A stretch of DNA of 41,852 nucleotides from Clostridia bacterium (GTDB lineage: Bacteria; Bacillota; Clostridia; Oscillospirales; QAMX01): positions 1 through 41,852 of the forward strand of contig JAFQKV010000074.1 in NCBI GenBank assembly GCA_017414715.1. The letters are read 5' to 3'. Positions within the stretch are counted from its first letter, which is position 1; the number at the start of each line of letters is the position of its first letter. The translations under genes were made by a program, and so were the position numbers. The notes under the pieces were generated by a model. The model did no database searches. It was not told the DNA's origin and saw nothing but the letters and a program-made list of their open reading frames with translations. Shown here one piece after another: positions 1-8,397 of this stretch.

Positions 1-10
1 CGGTTATCAC

Positions 11-39
11 TTTTCGCCGCGGAGAATCTGTGATATAAT
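11..39 (+). promoter_or_regulatory. Promoter of the RluA-type gene (extended -10)
   Basis: A perfect TATAAT -10 lies at 34-39, preceded by TG at 31-32, which makes an extended -10. The -35 is poor (TTTTCG, 11-16) at a 17-bp distance; extended -10 promoters tolerate this. A start site near 46 leaves a short leader with an AAAGGAGG ribosome-binding site at 57-64. Confidence 0.6.
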
Positions 40-68
40 AAACCAAAGAAAATGCAAAAGGAGGCCGG

Positions 69-1037
69 ATGCCCATGCGGGAGCTGCATATCGGAAAAAA
101 CGATGCCGGACGGCGGCTGGACCGCGTGGTCCACGCGGCCTTCCCCAACCTTCCCACCACCGTGGCCATCAAGGCCATCCGCACCAAAAATATTAAGCGC
201 AACGGAAAGCGCTGTGAGCCCGGCGACCGGCTGGAGGAGGGCGACGTACTCTCCCTCTATCTGCCGGACGATCTGTTGGAGCGTCCCGTTATCGCGGCGG
301 CACCGACCGATCTGCCTGCGCCGGACATTCTCTACGAGGATGCAAATATTCTCCTCGTGGAAAAGCCCCAGGGGCTCGTTGTCCATGAAGATGACCGCGG
401 CACGCAGGATACCCTCATTGCCCGCATCCAAAGCCATCTCATCCGCACGGGGGAATATGACCCCGCGGCGGAAAACACCTTTGCCCCCGCCCTTGCCAAC
501 CGCATCGATCGCAACACCTGCGGCATCGTCATCGCCGCGAAGAATGCAGAGGCGCTCCGCATCCTGTCCGACAATATCCGCGACCGGGAGATCGATAAAT
601 ATTATCTCTGCGCCGTGCTCGGCCGGCCAGAGCCCGACTGCGGCACCCTGAAATGCTATCTTCGCAAGGATGAACGGGACAAAACCGTCAGGGTCTTCCA
701 AAATCCCCAGCCCGGTGCCCGTACCGCTTTGACGGAATATGAGGTGCTGCAGTCCCGGGGGGAGCTTTCCCTCGTCCGCTGCCGCCTGCTCACCGGGCGC
801 ACCCACCAGATCCGCGTCTCCCTTGCCGCCATCGGCTGTCCCCTGCTTGGCGACGGAAAATACGGCGACTACGCCGCAAACCGCCGCTACCGCCTGCGGG
901 AGCAGGCCCTCTGCTCCTACAAGCTGCGCTTCTCCTTCACCACCCCCGCCGGGATCCTCGAATATCTCAACGGACGGGAATTTACCGTCCGCTCCGTGCC
1001 GTTTTTGGAGCCCCTTGGGTTTGATAAAGTGAAATAA
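69..1037 (+). CDS. RluA-family RNA pseudouridine synthase
   Basis: Predicted to isomerise specific uridines to pseudouridine in 23S rRNA or tRNA. An S4-like RNA-binding domain spans about residues 12-75 and the RluA catalytic domain about 85-250. The signature NRIDRNTCGI (about 143-152) carries the catalytic Asp in the RIDR core, equivalent to HRLDRxTSG in most members. GRTHQIRVSLAAIGCPLLGD (about 242-261) is a further family motif. At 322 residues it has normal length for an S4-containing RluA/RluC/RluD protein. The AAAGGAGG at 57-64 is 4 nt from this ATG and 10 nt from a second ATG at 75, so the true start may be two codons later. It is monocistronic, with its own promoter and a terminator that begins inside the stop codon. 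The target uridine cannot be read from sequence, so no symbol is assigned. The family call is secure. Confidence 0.93.
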   Translation: MPMRELHIGKNDAGRRLDRVVHAAFPNLPTTVAIKAIRTKNIKRNGKRCEPGDRLEEGDVLSLYLPDDLLERPVIAAAPTDLPAPDILYEDANILLVEKPQGLVVHEDDRGTQDTLIARIQSHLIRTGEYDPAAENTFAPALANRIDRNTCGIVIAAKNAEALRILSDNIRDREIDKYYLCAVLGRPEPDCGTLKCYLRKDERDKTVRVFQNPQPGARTALTEYEVLQSRGELSLVRCRLLTGRTHQIRVSLAAIGCPLLGDGKYGDYAANRRYRLREQALCSYKLRFSFTTPAGILEYLNGREFTVRSVPFLEPLGFDKVK

Positions 1038-1081
1038 AATATCCCCGCCGCAGTCCACAGACTTTGCGGCGGGGATATTTT
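1036..1081. terminator. Bidirectional intrinsic terminator
   Basis: A perfect 17-bp inverted repeat pairs 1036-1052 with 1065-1081 around a 12-nt loop. The arms run from A-rich through a CCCCGCCGC core, so the stem is followed by a U-run on both strands. It starts in the stop codon of the RluA-type gene and lies 19 bp from the stop of the convergent beta-helix gene, so it probably serves both. Confidence 0.9.
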
Positions 1082-1100
1082 CACTTTAAATTACATTATT

Positions 1101-2288
1101 TCAGAAGCTCTCGGGAAGACCCATGGCTTTTCTCTCCTCAGGCGTGAGGGAGAAATAGGTCTTGACCTCCTCAACGGGCTTATCGGCCAGCATGGCGGTC
1201 CAGCGCTCTTCGCTTTCCATCACGCCGCCGATGTTGTCCTTGATGTAGACCTCTTCCTCATGGCCACCGAGGTCAACGACGTTCTGCCTGACGCTTGCGC
1301 CCTGCATGACGTTGTCCTTGATGAGGGAGGCGCGCAGATGTCGCAGGACAAGGCCGTAATCCGGGCCGAAATGGCGCTTACCGGACTCGTCCTTACCGTC
1401 GCGGCCGGCATGAAGCGTGTTGCCGGTGAAGACGAGATTCACGCACTCCTCGGCAAAGAAGTGGCAGTTCTCATAACCGGGCGCCTGCAATTCCTGACGG
1501 AAGATGCCGGAGCCGGAGCGGTTGAAGGTATTGCCGGTGACGGTGATATTTCGGTTATAGCGGTCGGCATCCTTGGTATAGATCTTCAGCTGCGGTCCGC
1601 CGGAACGGTCGAACTGGTTGCAGGTGATGGAGGTGAACTTGGAGTTGCGCATATGCAGGCCGCCGCCCATATTCCACTCGATACGGTTGCCGTAGAAGAC
1701 GGTGGAGGAAAACATATCGCCGCCCTCGACACCGCAGTTTTTATTGCCGGAGAACCAGTTGCCGCTGATAAAGGCATCCCAGCCGTCCTGATAGAGACCG
1801 TTGTAGGAATGGCAAAGCATATTATTACGAACGGTGGAGCACCAGACGTGGTTAAAATAGATCGCCGAACCGGTAAAGCAGCCGATACGGCAGTTCTCGA
1901 TGGTGGGGGTATCCTCCTCACCGGCGGCATCGTAAATGGGATGGTCGATCATGACACCGTGAACATTTTCGCCGAGTCTTTCACCCTCGATACCGAGGTC
2001 GCGCACCACAGCGCCAACGGCACCGGTAAGGTTGAGCACGCAGCGGGCATCTCCGTCCAGCAGCGTCAGACGGGAGGCATTGGGCCGACGGAAACCCCAG
2101 GCATCAAAGCCGCGGATGGTGGTCTCACGGCTCATTTTCAGATCCTTGCAGCGGTAGTTTCCGGGAGGAACGATGACCGCGCCGCGAACCTTTCCGGCCT
2201 CATCCAGCGCAGCCTGAATGGCTGCGGTACAATCGGTAACGCCGTCGCCGACAGCGCCGAATTCGGTAATATCAAAGACGTTGATCAT
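1101..2288 (-). CDS. Right-handed beta-helix (pectate lyase-like) protein
   Basis: The N-terminus has the pectate-lyase-3 / GH28-like opening FGAVGDGVTDCTAAIQAAL (about residues 10-28), followed by PPGNYR. The rest is a succession of N-rich rungs (such as FISGNWFSGN, NRIEWN, VTGNTFNRSG, VFTGNTL, LIKDNVM) typical of a parallel beta-helix solenoid. This fold is used by polysaccharide lyases, glycoside hydrolases, epimerases and phage tailspikes. No signal peptide or membrane segment is visible at the 395-residue protein's start, so a cytoplasmic location is inferred. The start has AAAGGG upstream. It has its own promoter and shares terminators with unrelated neighbours, so the context gives no pathway. 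No catalytic residues could be assigned; substrate and activity are unknown. Confidence 0.85.
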   Translation of the reverse strand: MINVFDITEFGAVGDGVTDCTAAIQAALDEAGKVRGAVIVPPGNYRCKDLKMSRETTIRGFDAWGFRRPNASRLTLLDGDARCVLNLTGAVGAVVRDLGIEGERLGENVHGVMIDHPIYDAAGEEDTPTIENCRIGCFTGSAIYFNHVWCSTVRNNMLCHSYNGLYQDGWDAFISGNWFSGNKNCGVEGGDMFSSTVFYGNRIEWNMGGGLHMRNSKFTSITCNQFDRSGGPQLKIYTKDADRYNRNITVTGNTFNRSGSGIFRQELQAPGYENCHFFAEECVNLVFTGNTLHAGRDGKDESGKRHFGPDYGLVLRHLRASLIKDNVMQGASVRQNVVDLGGHEEEVYIKDNIGGVMESEERWTAMLADKPVEEVKTYFSLTPEERKAMGLPESF

Positions 2289-2314
2289 TTTGATTTCCCT
2301 TTCATTTTTTCTTC

Positions 2315-2343
2315 ATTATAGCACAGGCCATCCGATAAAAAAA
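2315..2343 (-). promoter_or_regulatory. Promoter of the beta-helix gene (extended -10)
   Basis: On the minus strand a perfect TATAAT (2315-2320) is preceded by TG-C, giving TGCTATAAT. The -35 position, 17 bp upstream, falls in the T-run of the foldase terminator and is only T-rich. The promoter is therefore an extended -10 type placed directly after that terminator. Confidence 0.6.
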
Positions 2344-2374
2344 GATGTCCGCAAAAAGTTTGCGGACATCTTTT
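2337..2374 (-). terminator. Intrinsic terminator of the foldase gene
   Basis: A perfect 16-bp inverted repeat pairs 2340-2355 with 2359-2374 (core GATGTCCGCAAA) around a 3-nt loop. On the minus strand it is followed by a run of T to 2337. It lies 11 bp after the stop of the foldase gene and separates it from the beta-helix gene. Confidence 0.9.
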
Positions 2375-2384
2375 CATGCAAAAA

Positions 2385-3902
2385 TCAGAAGGGCAGCTTG
2401 GAAAGCTTTCTGTCATCAAACTCGACGGTGAAGATCTCCTCAAAGCCCTCGTAGGCCTCGGTGTAATCGTCGGTCTTCATGGCGGAAACGGCGGCAACCT
2501 TCCATGCGGGATCGCTCACCGCATCAAAGTAAATGATATGGTAGCCGTAATCGGTCTTGACGATCTCGCAGTCGCCGGTCTGGCGGCCCTCGGCGAAGAT
2601 CCAGTCGTTGAACTCCTCGACCATGTAACCCTTGGTGATGTTCTCGTAAGCACCGCCGGTAAGCAGGGAGCCGGTATCCTCGGAATACTCACTGACGAGC
2701 TTCTCAAAGTTTGCAACGGTGGCATCCTTCTTGAAGGCGGCGAGGATCTCCTCTGCCTTGGCCTTGGCCTTATCGTCGGATCCGTAGACATCCTTGGTAA
2801 AGAGGATGTGGCGGACGTTGACGGTGTTGTACTCATAGCGGGCGGGCAGCTTGGTGACCATGTAAACGGTACAGGTGTAGCCGTCCTCATCCACGATGAG
2901 GGTGGCATCGTTGACCTTGCGGCCGTCCTCGTAGATCCACTTGGAATAATCGTAATTCTCGTTGTATAGCAGATCCTCGGAGACGAGATCCTCCAGAGCG
3001 GTCTTGATATCGGTATCGGACTTTTCCTGATCCTTCAGATACTTCTCGACCCATGCCTTGTACTCCTCGGGAGTCTTGCAGGCAAGCAGGCCCTCTGCGG
3101 TCTTCTTGGCGGTCTCGAGAGCGGCCTCCTTCTCCTTGGTGGTTGCATCGGTCTCATACTCGGCAGAGAAGGTATAGGAGAGCAGATCAAAGTACTGGAA
3201 GTCCTTTGCATTTTCAGCAAAGTAGGCATCGATCTCGGCATCGGTGTAGGTATAGCTCTCGTTGAGGTGCTCGTAGAAGGCCTGTGCGGTATAGTAGAGC
3301 TTCAGCGCCTCGCGGAGATCGCCCTCACGGACACCGGTGCCGTAGCAGAGGGTGATGTACTTCTTCAGGGAATAGCCGTTCTTGTCGGCATAGCTCTGCA
3401 TGTTCTCAATGGCAGCATCAATGTACTCATTGACCTTGTCCTCGGCGTTAAAGCCGGCCTTCTCAGCGGCCATTGCAGTGATGACGAGTTCCTCGACCTG
3501 GGTCTTGGTCTGGTCGGCAAAATACTCAAACCAGGTCTTGCCGTCGCCGCCGTAGTACTCCTGGGACTTCAGGCTGTCGGAGGTATCCAGGCCAAGATAG
3601 GAGAGGTAGGAGCTGTAGGTGTTGACATACTGGCTGTAGTTGGTCATGTAGTAATAGCACATGACGGCATTGTCGATCTCCATACGGTCGTCATCACCGG
3701 AGCCGACAACGGAGACGGTATTGCGAAGGGTTACACCGGTCACCTGCAGGGCGAGGATGACAATGACCACGGCGGCTACGGCACCGATGACACCGGCGAT
3801 CAGGCCGTAGACCCAACCGGGGGTCTGGGACTTCTTCTTTTTCTGCTGAAGCCGCGCGATCTCTTCGGCATGGGCACGGCGGATTCTGTCTGCTTTGCTC
3901 AT
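2385..3902 (-). CDS. Membrane-anchored parvulin (PpiC-type) peptidyl-prolyl isomerase / foldase
   Basis: Likely an extracytoplasmic folding factor of the PrsA/SurA type. From the chosen start the protein has 505 residues. It opens with a basic, coiled cytoplasmic segment, then a single membrane span at about residues 32-55 (VYGLIAGVIGAVAAVVIVIL), a long helical SurA-N-like region, and a PpiC domain at about 350-470. The PpiC domain opens with VRHILFTKDV and closes with DYGYHIIYF. There is no lipobox Cys, so it is anchored by the uncleaved helix rather than as a PrsA-type lipoprotein. I start at the MSKADRIRR methionine because AAAGGA lies upstream. An in-frame ATG at 3938 is only about 9 nt from the predicted transcription start and lacks a ribosome-binding site. 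It is monocistronic with its own sigma-A-type promoter and terminator. Confidence 0.88.
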   Translation of the reverse strand: MSKADRIRRAHAEEIARLQQKKKKSQTPGWVYGLIAGVIGAVAAVVIVILALQVTGVTLRNTVSVVGSGDDDRMEIDNAVMCYYYMTNYSQYVNTYSSYLSYLGLDTSDSLKSQEYYGGDGKTWFEYFADQTKTQVEELVITAMAAEKAGFNAEDKVNEYIDAAIENMQSYADKNGYSLKKYITLCYGTGVREGDLREALKLYYTAQAFYEHLNESYTYTDAEIDAYFAENAKDFQYFDLLSYTFSAEYETDATTKEKEAALETAKKTAEGLLACKTPEEYKAWVEKYLKDQEKSDTDIKTALEDLVSEDLLYNENYDYSKWIYEDGRKVNDATLIVDEDGYTCTVYMVTKLPARYEYNTVNVRHILFTKDVYGSDDKAKAKAEEILAAFKKDATVANFEKLVSEYSEDTGSLLTGGAYENITKGYMVEEFNDWIFAEGRQTGDCEIVKTDYGYHIIYFDAVSDPAWKVAAVSAMKTDDYTEAYEGFEEIFTVEFDDRKLSKLPF

Positions 3903-3953
3903 AGTTTTCAGTCCTTTATCTTTGCCGCGGCACACCACGGCATATTTTTACTT

Positions 3954-3982
3954 ATTATATCCTATTTGGATATGGATTGCAA
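3954..3982 (-). promoter_or_regulatory. Promoter of the foldase gene
   Basis: On the minus strand TTGCAA (3977-3982) and a perfect TATAAT (3954-3959) are separated by exactly 17 bp. This is a strong housekeeping-type promoter. A 6-bp inverted repeat (ATATCC / GGATAT, 3957-3973, 5-nt gap) overlaps the -10 and spacer and could be an operator. Transcription would start near 3947. Confidence 0.75.
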
Positions 3983-4014
3983 TAAAGCCTTATGAATAAT
4001 TTATGAATTCTGTA

Positions 4015-7000
4015 TCAAAAGAGGGTGGATTGGCTGGATTCCGGCAAATCACCGAAGGCTCCCATGGCGCGCAGCTTATCCATCAGCGTCTTGGAGACCT
4101 TTCCGCAGCGTGCAGCAACCTCCTCCACGGACAGAAATCCGCCGATGCGTGCCTCCGCATAGAGACTCTCCGCCGCCGTCTCGCCGAGGCCTGCCACGGC
4201 GGTGAAGGGCATACGCAGATACTTCTCATCCTCCATGGAAAAATCCTTTGCTTTGGAGCGGTAGAGATCCACCGGCCGGAAGGAGAAGCCGCGCAGGCAG
4301 AATTCGTAGCACACCTCGAGGTTCTTCTGAAGCTCCTCGTCGTTTCCGGTGGTGTCCTCCTTTTCCCGCAGCTCCAGAATCTTTGCGCGGATAGCATCTG
4401 CGCCCTGCAGCATGACCTCCGCATCCAGCGCATCGGCACGCACGGAGAGAAATGCGCAGTAGAAGGCCAGGGGGCGGTGCAGCTTATACCAGGCCACGCG
4501 GAAGCCGTTGACCACGTAGGCAGCGGCGTGGGCCTTGGGGAACATGTATTTGATCTTCTTGCAGGATTCGATGTACCATTCCGGCACGGCGTGCTCCCGC
4601 ATGGCCTCCTCCCATTCCGGCTTCAGTCCCTTGCCCTTACGGACGAATTCCATGATCTGGAAGGACATTTTGGGCGGCATGCCCCAGGCGATGAGGTTGA
4701 GCATGATATCGTCACGGCAGCAGATACAGCCCGACAGAGGCGCATATCCTGCAGCGATGATATCCTTTGCGTTGTTGAGCCACACATCCGTTCCGTGGGT
4801 CATTCCGCAGACACGCACCAGCTCGTCAATGGTGGAGGGACGGGTGTCCACCAGCACCTGCTTGACAAATTTTGTGCCGAATTCCGGTACGGCGCAGGTG
4901 CCGATCTCACCGAGGATATCGTTATCCTCGATGCCGAGGGCTTCGTTGGAGGAATAGAGGCTTAAGGTGGCCCGGTCGTTGAGGTCGATCTCCTCCATTT
5001 TGATGCCGGTCAGCTCCTCCAGATGCTTGATCATGGTGGGGTCCTTATGACCGAGGATATCGAATTTCAGCAGGTTTGCATCAATGGAGTGGTAATCGAC
5101 ATGGGTGATGACGATGTCCGTCTCCTGATCGTCCGCCGGGTGCTGCACGGCACAGAAATCGTAGATCTCCTTGGTGCGCGGCACCACGACCATGCCGCCG
5201 GGGTGCTGACCGGTGGTTCGCTTGACCTCGGTGCAGCCGAGGGCAAGGCGGGTCATCTCCGCCTTGGGCATGGTGATCTCCCGCTCCTCGCAGTACTTCT
5301 TGACGTAGCCGAAGGCGGTCTTGTCCTTGATACCGCCGATGGTACCCGCACGGAAGACGTTTTCCGCGCCGAACATCTCAATCGTGTGGCGGTGCGCCTT
5401 GCCCTGATACTCGTTGGAGAAGTTCAGGTCAATATCCGGAGCCTTGTCGCCGTCAAAACCGAGGAAGGTCTCAAAGGGAATGTCAAAGCCGTCCTTATAG
5501 AGCTTTGTGCCGCAATTCGGGCAGTTTTTATCCTCCATATCGAAACCGGAGCCGAAGCCCTCACCGCCGTGGAACTCCGTGAAGCGGCACGTTTCGCAGC
5601 GGTAATGGGGCGGCAGGGCGTTGACCTCGGTGATACCGAGGAAGAAGGCCACAAGAGAGGAGCCGACGGAGCCGCGGGAACCCACCATATAGCCGTTGTC
5701 GTTGGAGCGGCGGATGAGCTTCTGGGCGAACATGTACATAACGTCGAAGCCGTGCTTGATGATGGAGTTGAGCTCCTTTTCCATGACGGTGCTGACCTCA
5801 GGCGGCAGAGGATCGCCGTAGAGCCGGGCCGCCGTCTCGCGGGTGATGCGCTCCAGCTCCTCGGCAGAGCCGGGAATCTCCGGAGGATACATCTCCTTGG
5901 GGAAGGGGCAGACATCGCCGCACATATCGGCGATCATATTTGTGTTGGTGATGACCACCTCGCGGGCCTTTTCCTCGCCGAGATAGGCAAATTCCGCAAG
6001 CATCTCCTCCGTTGTGCGGAAATAGAGGGGGGCCTGCTGGTCGCAGTCCTCAAAGCCCTTGGCCGCCATGAGGATGCGGCGGAAGGCCTCGTCCTCCGGA
6101 TTGAGGAAATGCACGTCTCCGGTGGCACACACGGGCTTGCCAAGGCGCTCACCGAGGGCAACGATACGGCGGTTGAAGTCGCGCAGGTCCTCTTCGTTTT
6201 GAGCCGTTCCCTCCCGGATCATGAAGGCGTTGTTGCCGATGGGCTGGATCTCCAGAAAATCGTAGAATCCCGCGATCTCACACAGTCTTTCTTCATTTGC
6301 GCCGTCCAGCATGGCTCGGAAAAGCTCACCCGCCTCACAGGCCGAACCAACGATGAGATGATCCCGCCATTGCGCAAGCACACGGCGGGGAATGATGGGC
6401 TGCTTGCGGGCATTCATATATTTCAGATGTCCGTAGGAGACCATGCGGTTGAGGGCACGCACGCCCTCCTCGTCCTTTGCCAGCAACAGAATATGGTAGA
6501 CCGGCAGAGACTGGGTATCCGACCCGGCCTCTGCGTTTTTATCCGCTCGGTCAGCAAGGATGCCGTTGACCTCGGAGAGAGTCTTTACGCCATCCTCTGT
6601 CTGCAGGCGGCGGAAGAGCTCTGCCAATGCAAGAGCCAGCGTGCGTGCATCGTCGCCGCCGGAGTGATGCTTGAATTTCGGCAGATTAAGCTCCTTTGCC
6701 AGATTATTGAGACGGTGACGTGCCATATGGGGCAGCATCACCCGGGCCATGGCAAGGCTGTCCACGTAGGTGTACTCACAGGGAAGCCCCGCCTTCGCCG
6801 CAGCCTCCCGCAGAAAGCCCATATCAAAGGCAGCGTTGTGGGCGGCAAGCACCCGTCCGCGGCAGAAGTCAAAAAAACTCTTCAGCGCAGCACCGATCTC
6901 CGGTGCATCCGCCACCATACCGGCATTGATACCCGTCAGCTCGGTGATACGGGGCGGGATTGCACGTCGGGGGTTAACATAGGTCTGGAAGGTATCGATG

Positions 7001-8361
7001 ATGCGGCCGTCACGCAGAAGGGATGCGGCGATCTCGATGATGGCATCCTCTCCGGGGCGCAGACCGGTGGTCTCCAGGTCAAAGCAGACGAAATCGCCCG
7101 AAAGGGGCTCCTCTGCCCTACCGAACACCGCGGGCATGGCATCGGCATTGTTGACGTAATACCCCTCGCAGCCGTAGAGGATCTTGATATCCTTGCCGTG
7201 AGCGGCGTGGAGCATATCGGGGAAGGCATGCAGCACGCCGTGGTCGGTGACCGCAACGGCCTTATGCTCCCAGGCGGAGGCTGTTTTGACCACATCGGAG
7301 GCAGATACCACGCCGTCCATGGCGGACATTTTGGTGTGCAGATGCAGCTCCACCCGCTTCTCCTCAGAGGTATCCATACGGACGGACTTTTTCTTTTTGA
7401 TAATATCCGCGGGTTTGAGCACTGAATCCTTTTCAAAGTTGTCGTACTGGATCTCGCCGCGCACAGCCACATACATGCCGTTTTTGACGGAATCAATGAG
7501 GGGCTGCGCCTTTTCCGTATCGAGGATCCGCTTACACGTCAGGGAGCTCGTCCCATCATAAATACAGAAGGAGATCACCGTCATCCGTCCGCCTGCGACC
7601 TCACGGGTCTCGCAGCCAAAAACGTCGCCCTCAACGGCATACCAGCCGCCGTTGAAGTCGATGTCCCGGATATTGGTCAGTTCGTCTCCAAAGGGCTTGC
7701 CGAGGATAATATCCGCCTCGTCTACCTTGGGGGCCGGCGGTCTTTTTTTGCGCACAAATTCCCGTTTCTGTTCCGCGGGCTGGGTTTTTGAGGGTGCGGA
7801 TGCATGCGTTACCGTCGCCTCGGACAGGCGGCGGATCTCCTCATCCCTGCGGCGGAGGAATTCCGAAACACGGGTCTTGTCCTCCTCCGTTTCCGGCCGG
7901 AGCACCACGCGGATCTCACGGCCGTAGCATTCGGCTATCTTCTTTTCCATAAAACGCAGGCAGCCGGAGGCGGCAATGATATCCGCGCCGCCGGATGCAC
8001 CGGCGATCTCCATGGTGTTTTCCTTCAGGGTGATGCCGCAGCCGCCGAGGAACCCAAAAATACCGGGATATTCACCTGCTGCAAGATGCAGGATCTCCTG
8101 CGCTTCCGCCTCACCGAATTCACACTTCGGGCAATGTACGGAGATATCCGCACGGTTGAGGCGATATGCCTCCGCAAGTTTCTCCGACAGGCGGGAAATG
8201 AGCTCCGGCGGACAGCAGTCGGAAAAGGCAAGTGTCAGTTTCATGACCCTTGCCGTGCTGTTGATATCAATATGTTCCACGCATGCCCCGCGAAGGGCGG
8301 CGTTCTCCTCTTCGGATAACCCAAGCTCACCGAAGACCTGAAAGAAGGAAACCTTCTCCAT
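4015..8361 (-). CDS. polC: DNA polymerase III PolC-type alpha subunit
   Basis: The replicative polymerase of low-GC Gram-positives, combining DNA synthesis with 3'-5' proofreading. Its 1,448 residues match the family length (about 1,440). The order seen is an N-terminal tau-binding-like region (1-200) and an OB-fold (about 215-320). A PHP domain starting HLHTKMSAMDG (about 338) follows, containing an inserted DnaQ-type exonuclease with FDLETTGLRPGEDAIIEIA (about 427) and HHSGGDDARTLALALAEL. The polymerase core has zinc-binding CETC and CPNCG pairs (about 921-950) and the catalytic motif PDIDLNFSNEYQ (about 977). It is the last gene of the ddl operon, 36 bp after ispG, a position similar to the rseP-proS-polC end of the B. 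subtilis cluster. The ribosome-binding site is AGAAGAG. No obvious GC-rich terminator follows before the foldase promoter. Confidence 0.98.
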   Translation of the reverse strand: MEKVSFFQVFGELGLSEEENAALRGACVEHIDINSTARVMKLTLAFSDCCPPELISRLSEKLAEAYRLNRADISVHCPKCEFGEAEAQEILHLAAGEYPGIFGFLGGCGITLKENTMEIAGASGGADIIAASGCLRFMEKKIAECYGREIRVVLRPETEEDKTRVSEFLRRRDEEIRRLSEATVTHASAPSKTQPAEQKREFVRKKRPPAPKVDEADIILGKPFGDELTNIRDIDFNGGWYAVEGDVFGCETREVAGGRMTVISFCIYDGTSSLTCKRILDTEKAQPLIDSVKNGMYVAVRGEIQYDNFEKDSVLKPADIIKKKKSVRMDTSEEKRVELHLHTKMSAMDGVVSASDVVKTASAWEHKAVAVTDHGVLHAFPDMLHAAHGKDIKILYGCEGYYVNNADAMPAVFGRAEEPLSGDFVCFDLETTGLRPGEDAIIEIAASLLRDGRIIDTFQTYVNPRRAIPPRITELTGINAGMVADAPEIGAALKSFFDFCRGRVLAAHNAAFDMGFLREAAAKAGLPCEYTYVDSLAMARVMLPHMARHRLNNLAKELNLPKFKHHSGGDDARTLALALAELFRRLQTEDGVKTLSEVNGILADRADKNAEAGSDTQSLPVYHILLLAKDEEGVRALNRMVSYGHLKYMNARKQPIIPRRVLAQWRDHLIVGSACEAGELFRAMLDGANEERLCEIAGFYDFLEIQPIGNNAFMIREGTAQNEEDLRDFNRRIVALGERLGKPVCATGDVHFLNPEDEAFRRILMAAKGFEDCDQQAPLYFRTTEEMLAEFAYLGEEKAREVVITNTNMIADMCGDVCPFPKEMYPPEIPGSAEELERITRETAARLYGDPLPPEVSTVMEKELNSIIKHGFDVMYMFAQKLIRRSNDNGYMVGSRGSVGSSLVAFFLGITEVNALPPHYRCETCRFTEFHGGEGFGSGFDMEDKNCPNCGTKLYKDGFDIPFETFLGFDGDKAPDIDLNFSNEYQGKAHRHTIEMFGAENVFRAGTIGGIKDKTAFGYVKKYCEEREITMPKAEMTRLALGCTEVKRTTGQHPGGMVVVPRTKEIYDFCAVQHPADDQETDIVITHVDYHSIDANLLKFDILGHKDPTMIKHLEELTGIKMEEIDLNDRATLSLYSSNEALGIEDNDILGEIGTCAVPEFGTKFVKQVLVDTRPSTIDELVRVCGMTHGTDVWLNNAKDIIAAGYAPLSGCICCRDDIMLNLIAWGMPPKMSFQIMEFVRKGKGLKPEWEEAMREHAVPEWYIESCKKIKYMFPKAHAAAYVVNGFRVAWYKLHRPLAFYCAFLSVRADALDAEVMLQGADAIRAKILELREKEDTTGNDEELQKNLEVCYEFCLRGFSFRPVDLYRSKAKDFSMEDEKYLRMPFTAVAGLGETAAESLYAEARIGGFLSVEEVAARCGKVSKTLMDKLRAMGAFGDLPESSQSTLF

Positions 8362-8397
8362 TGTATTCTCTTCTGAAATTCCTTTCGGAGTTTAGTT

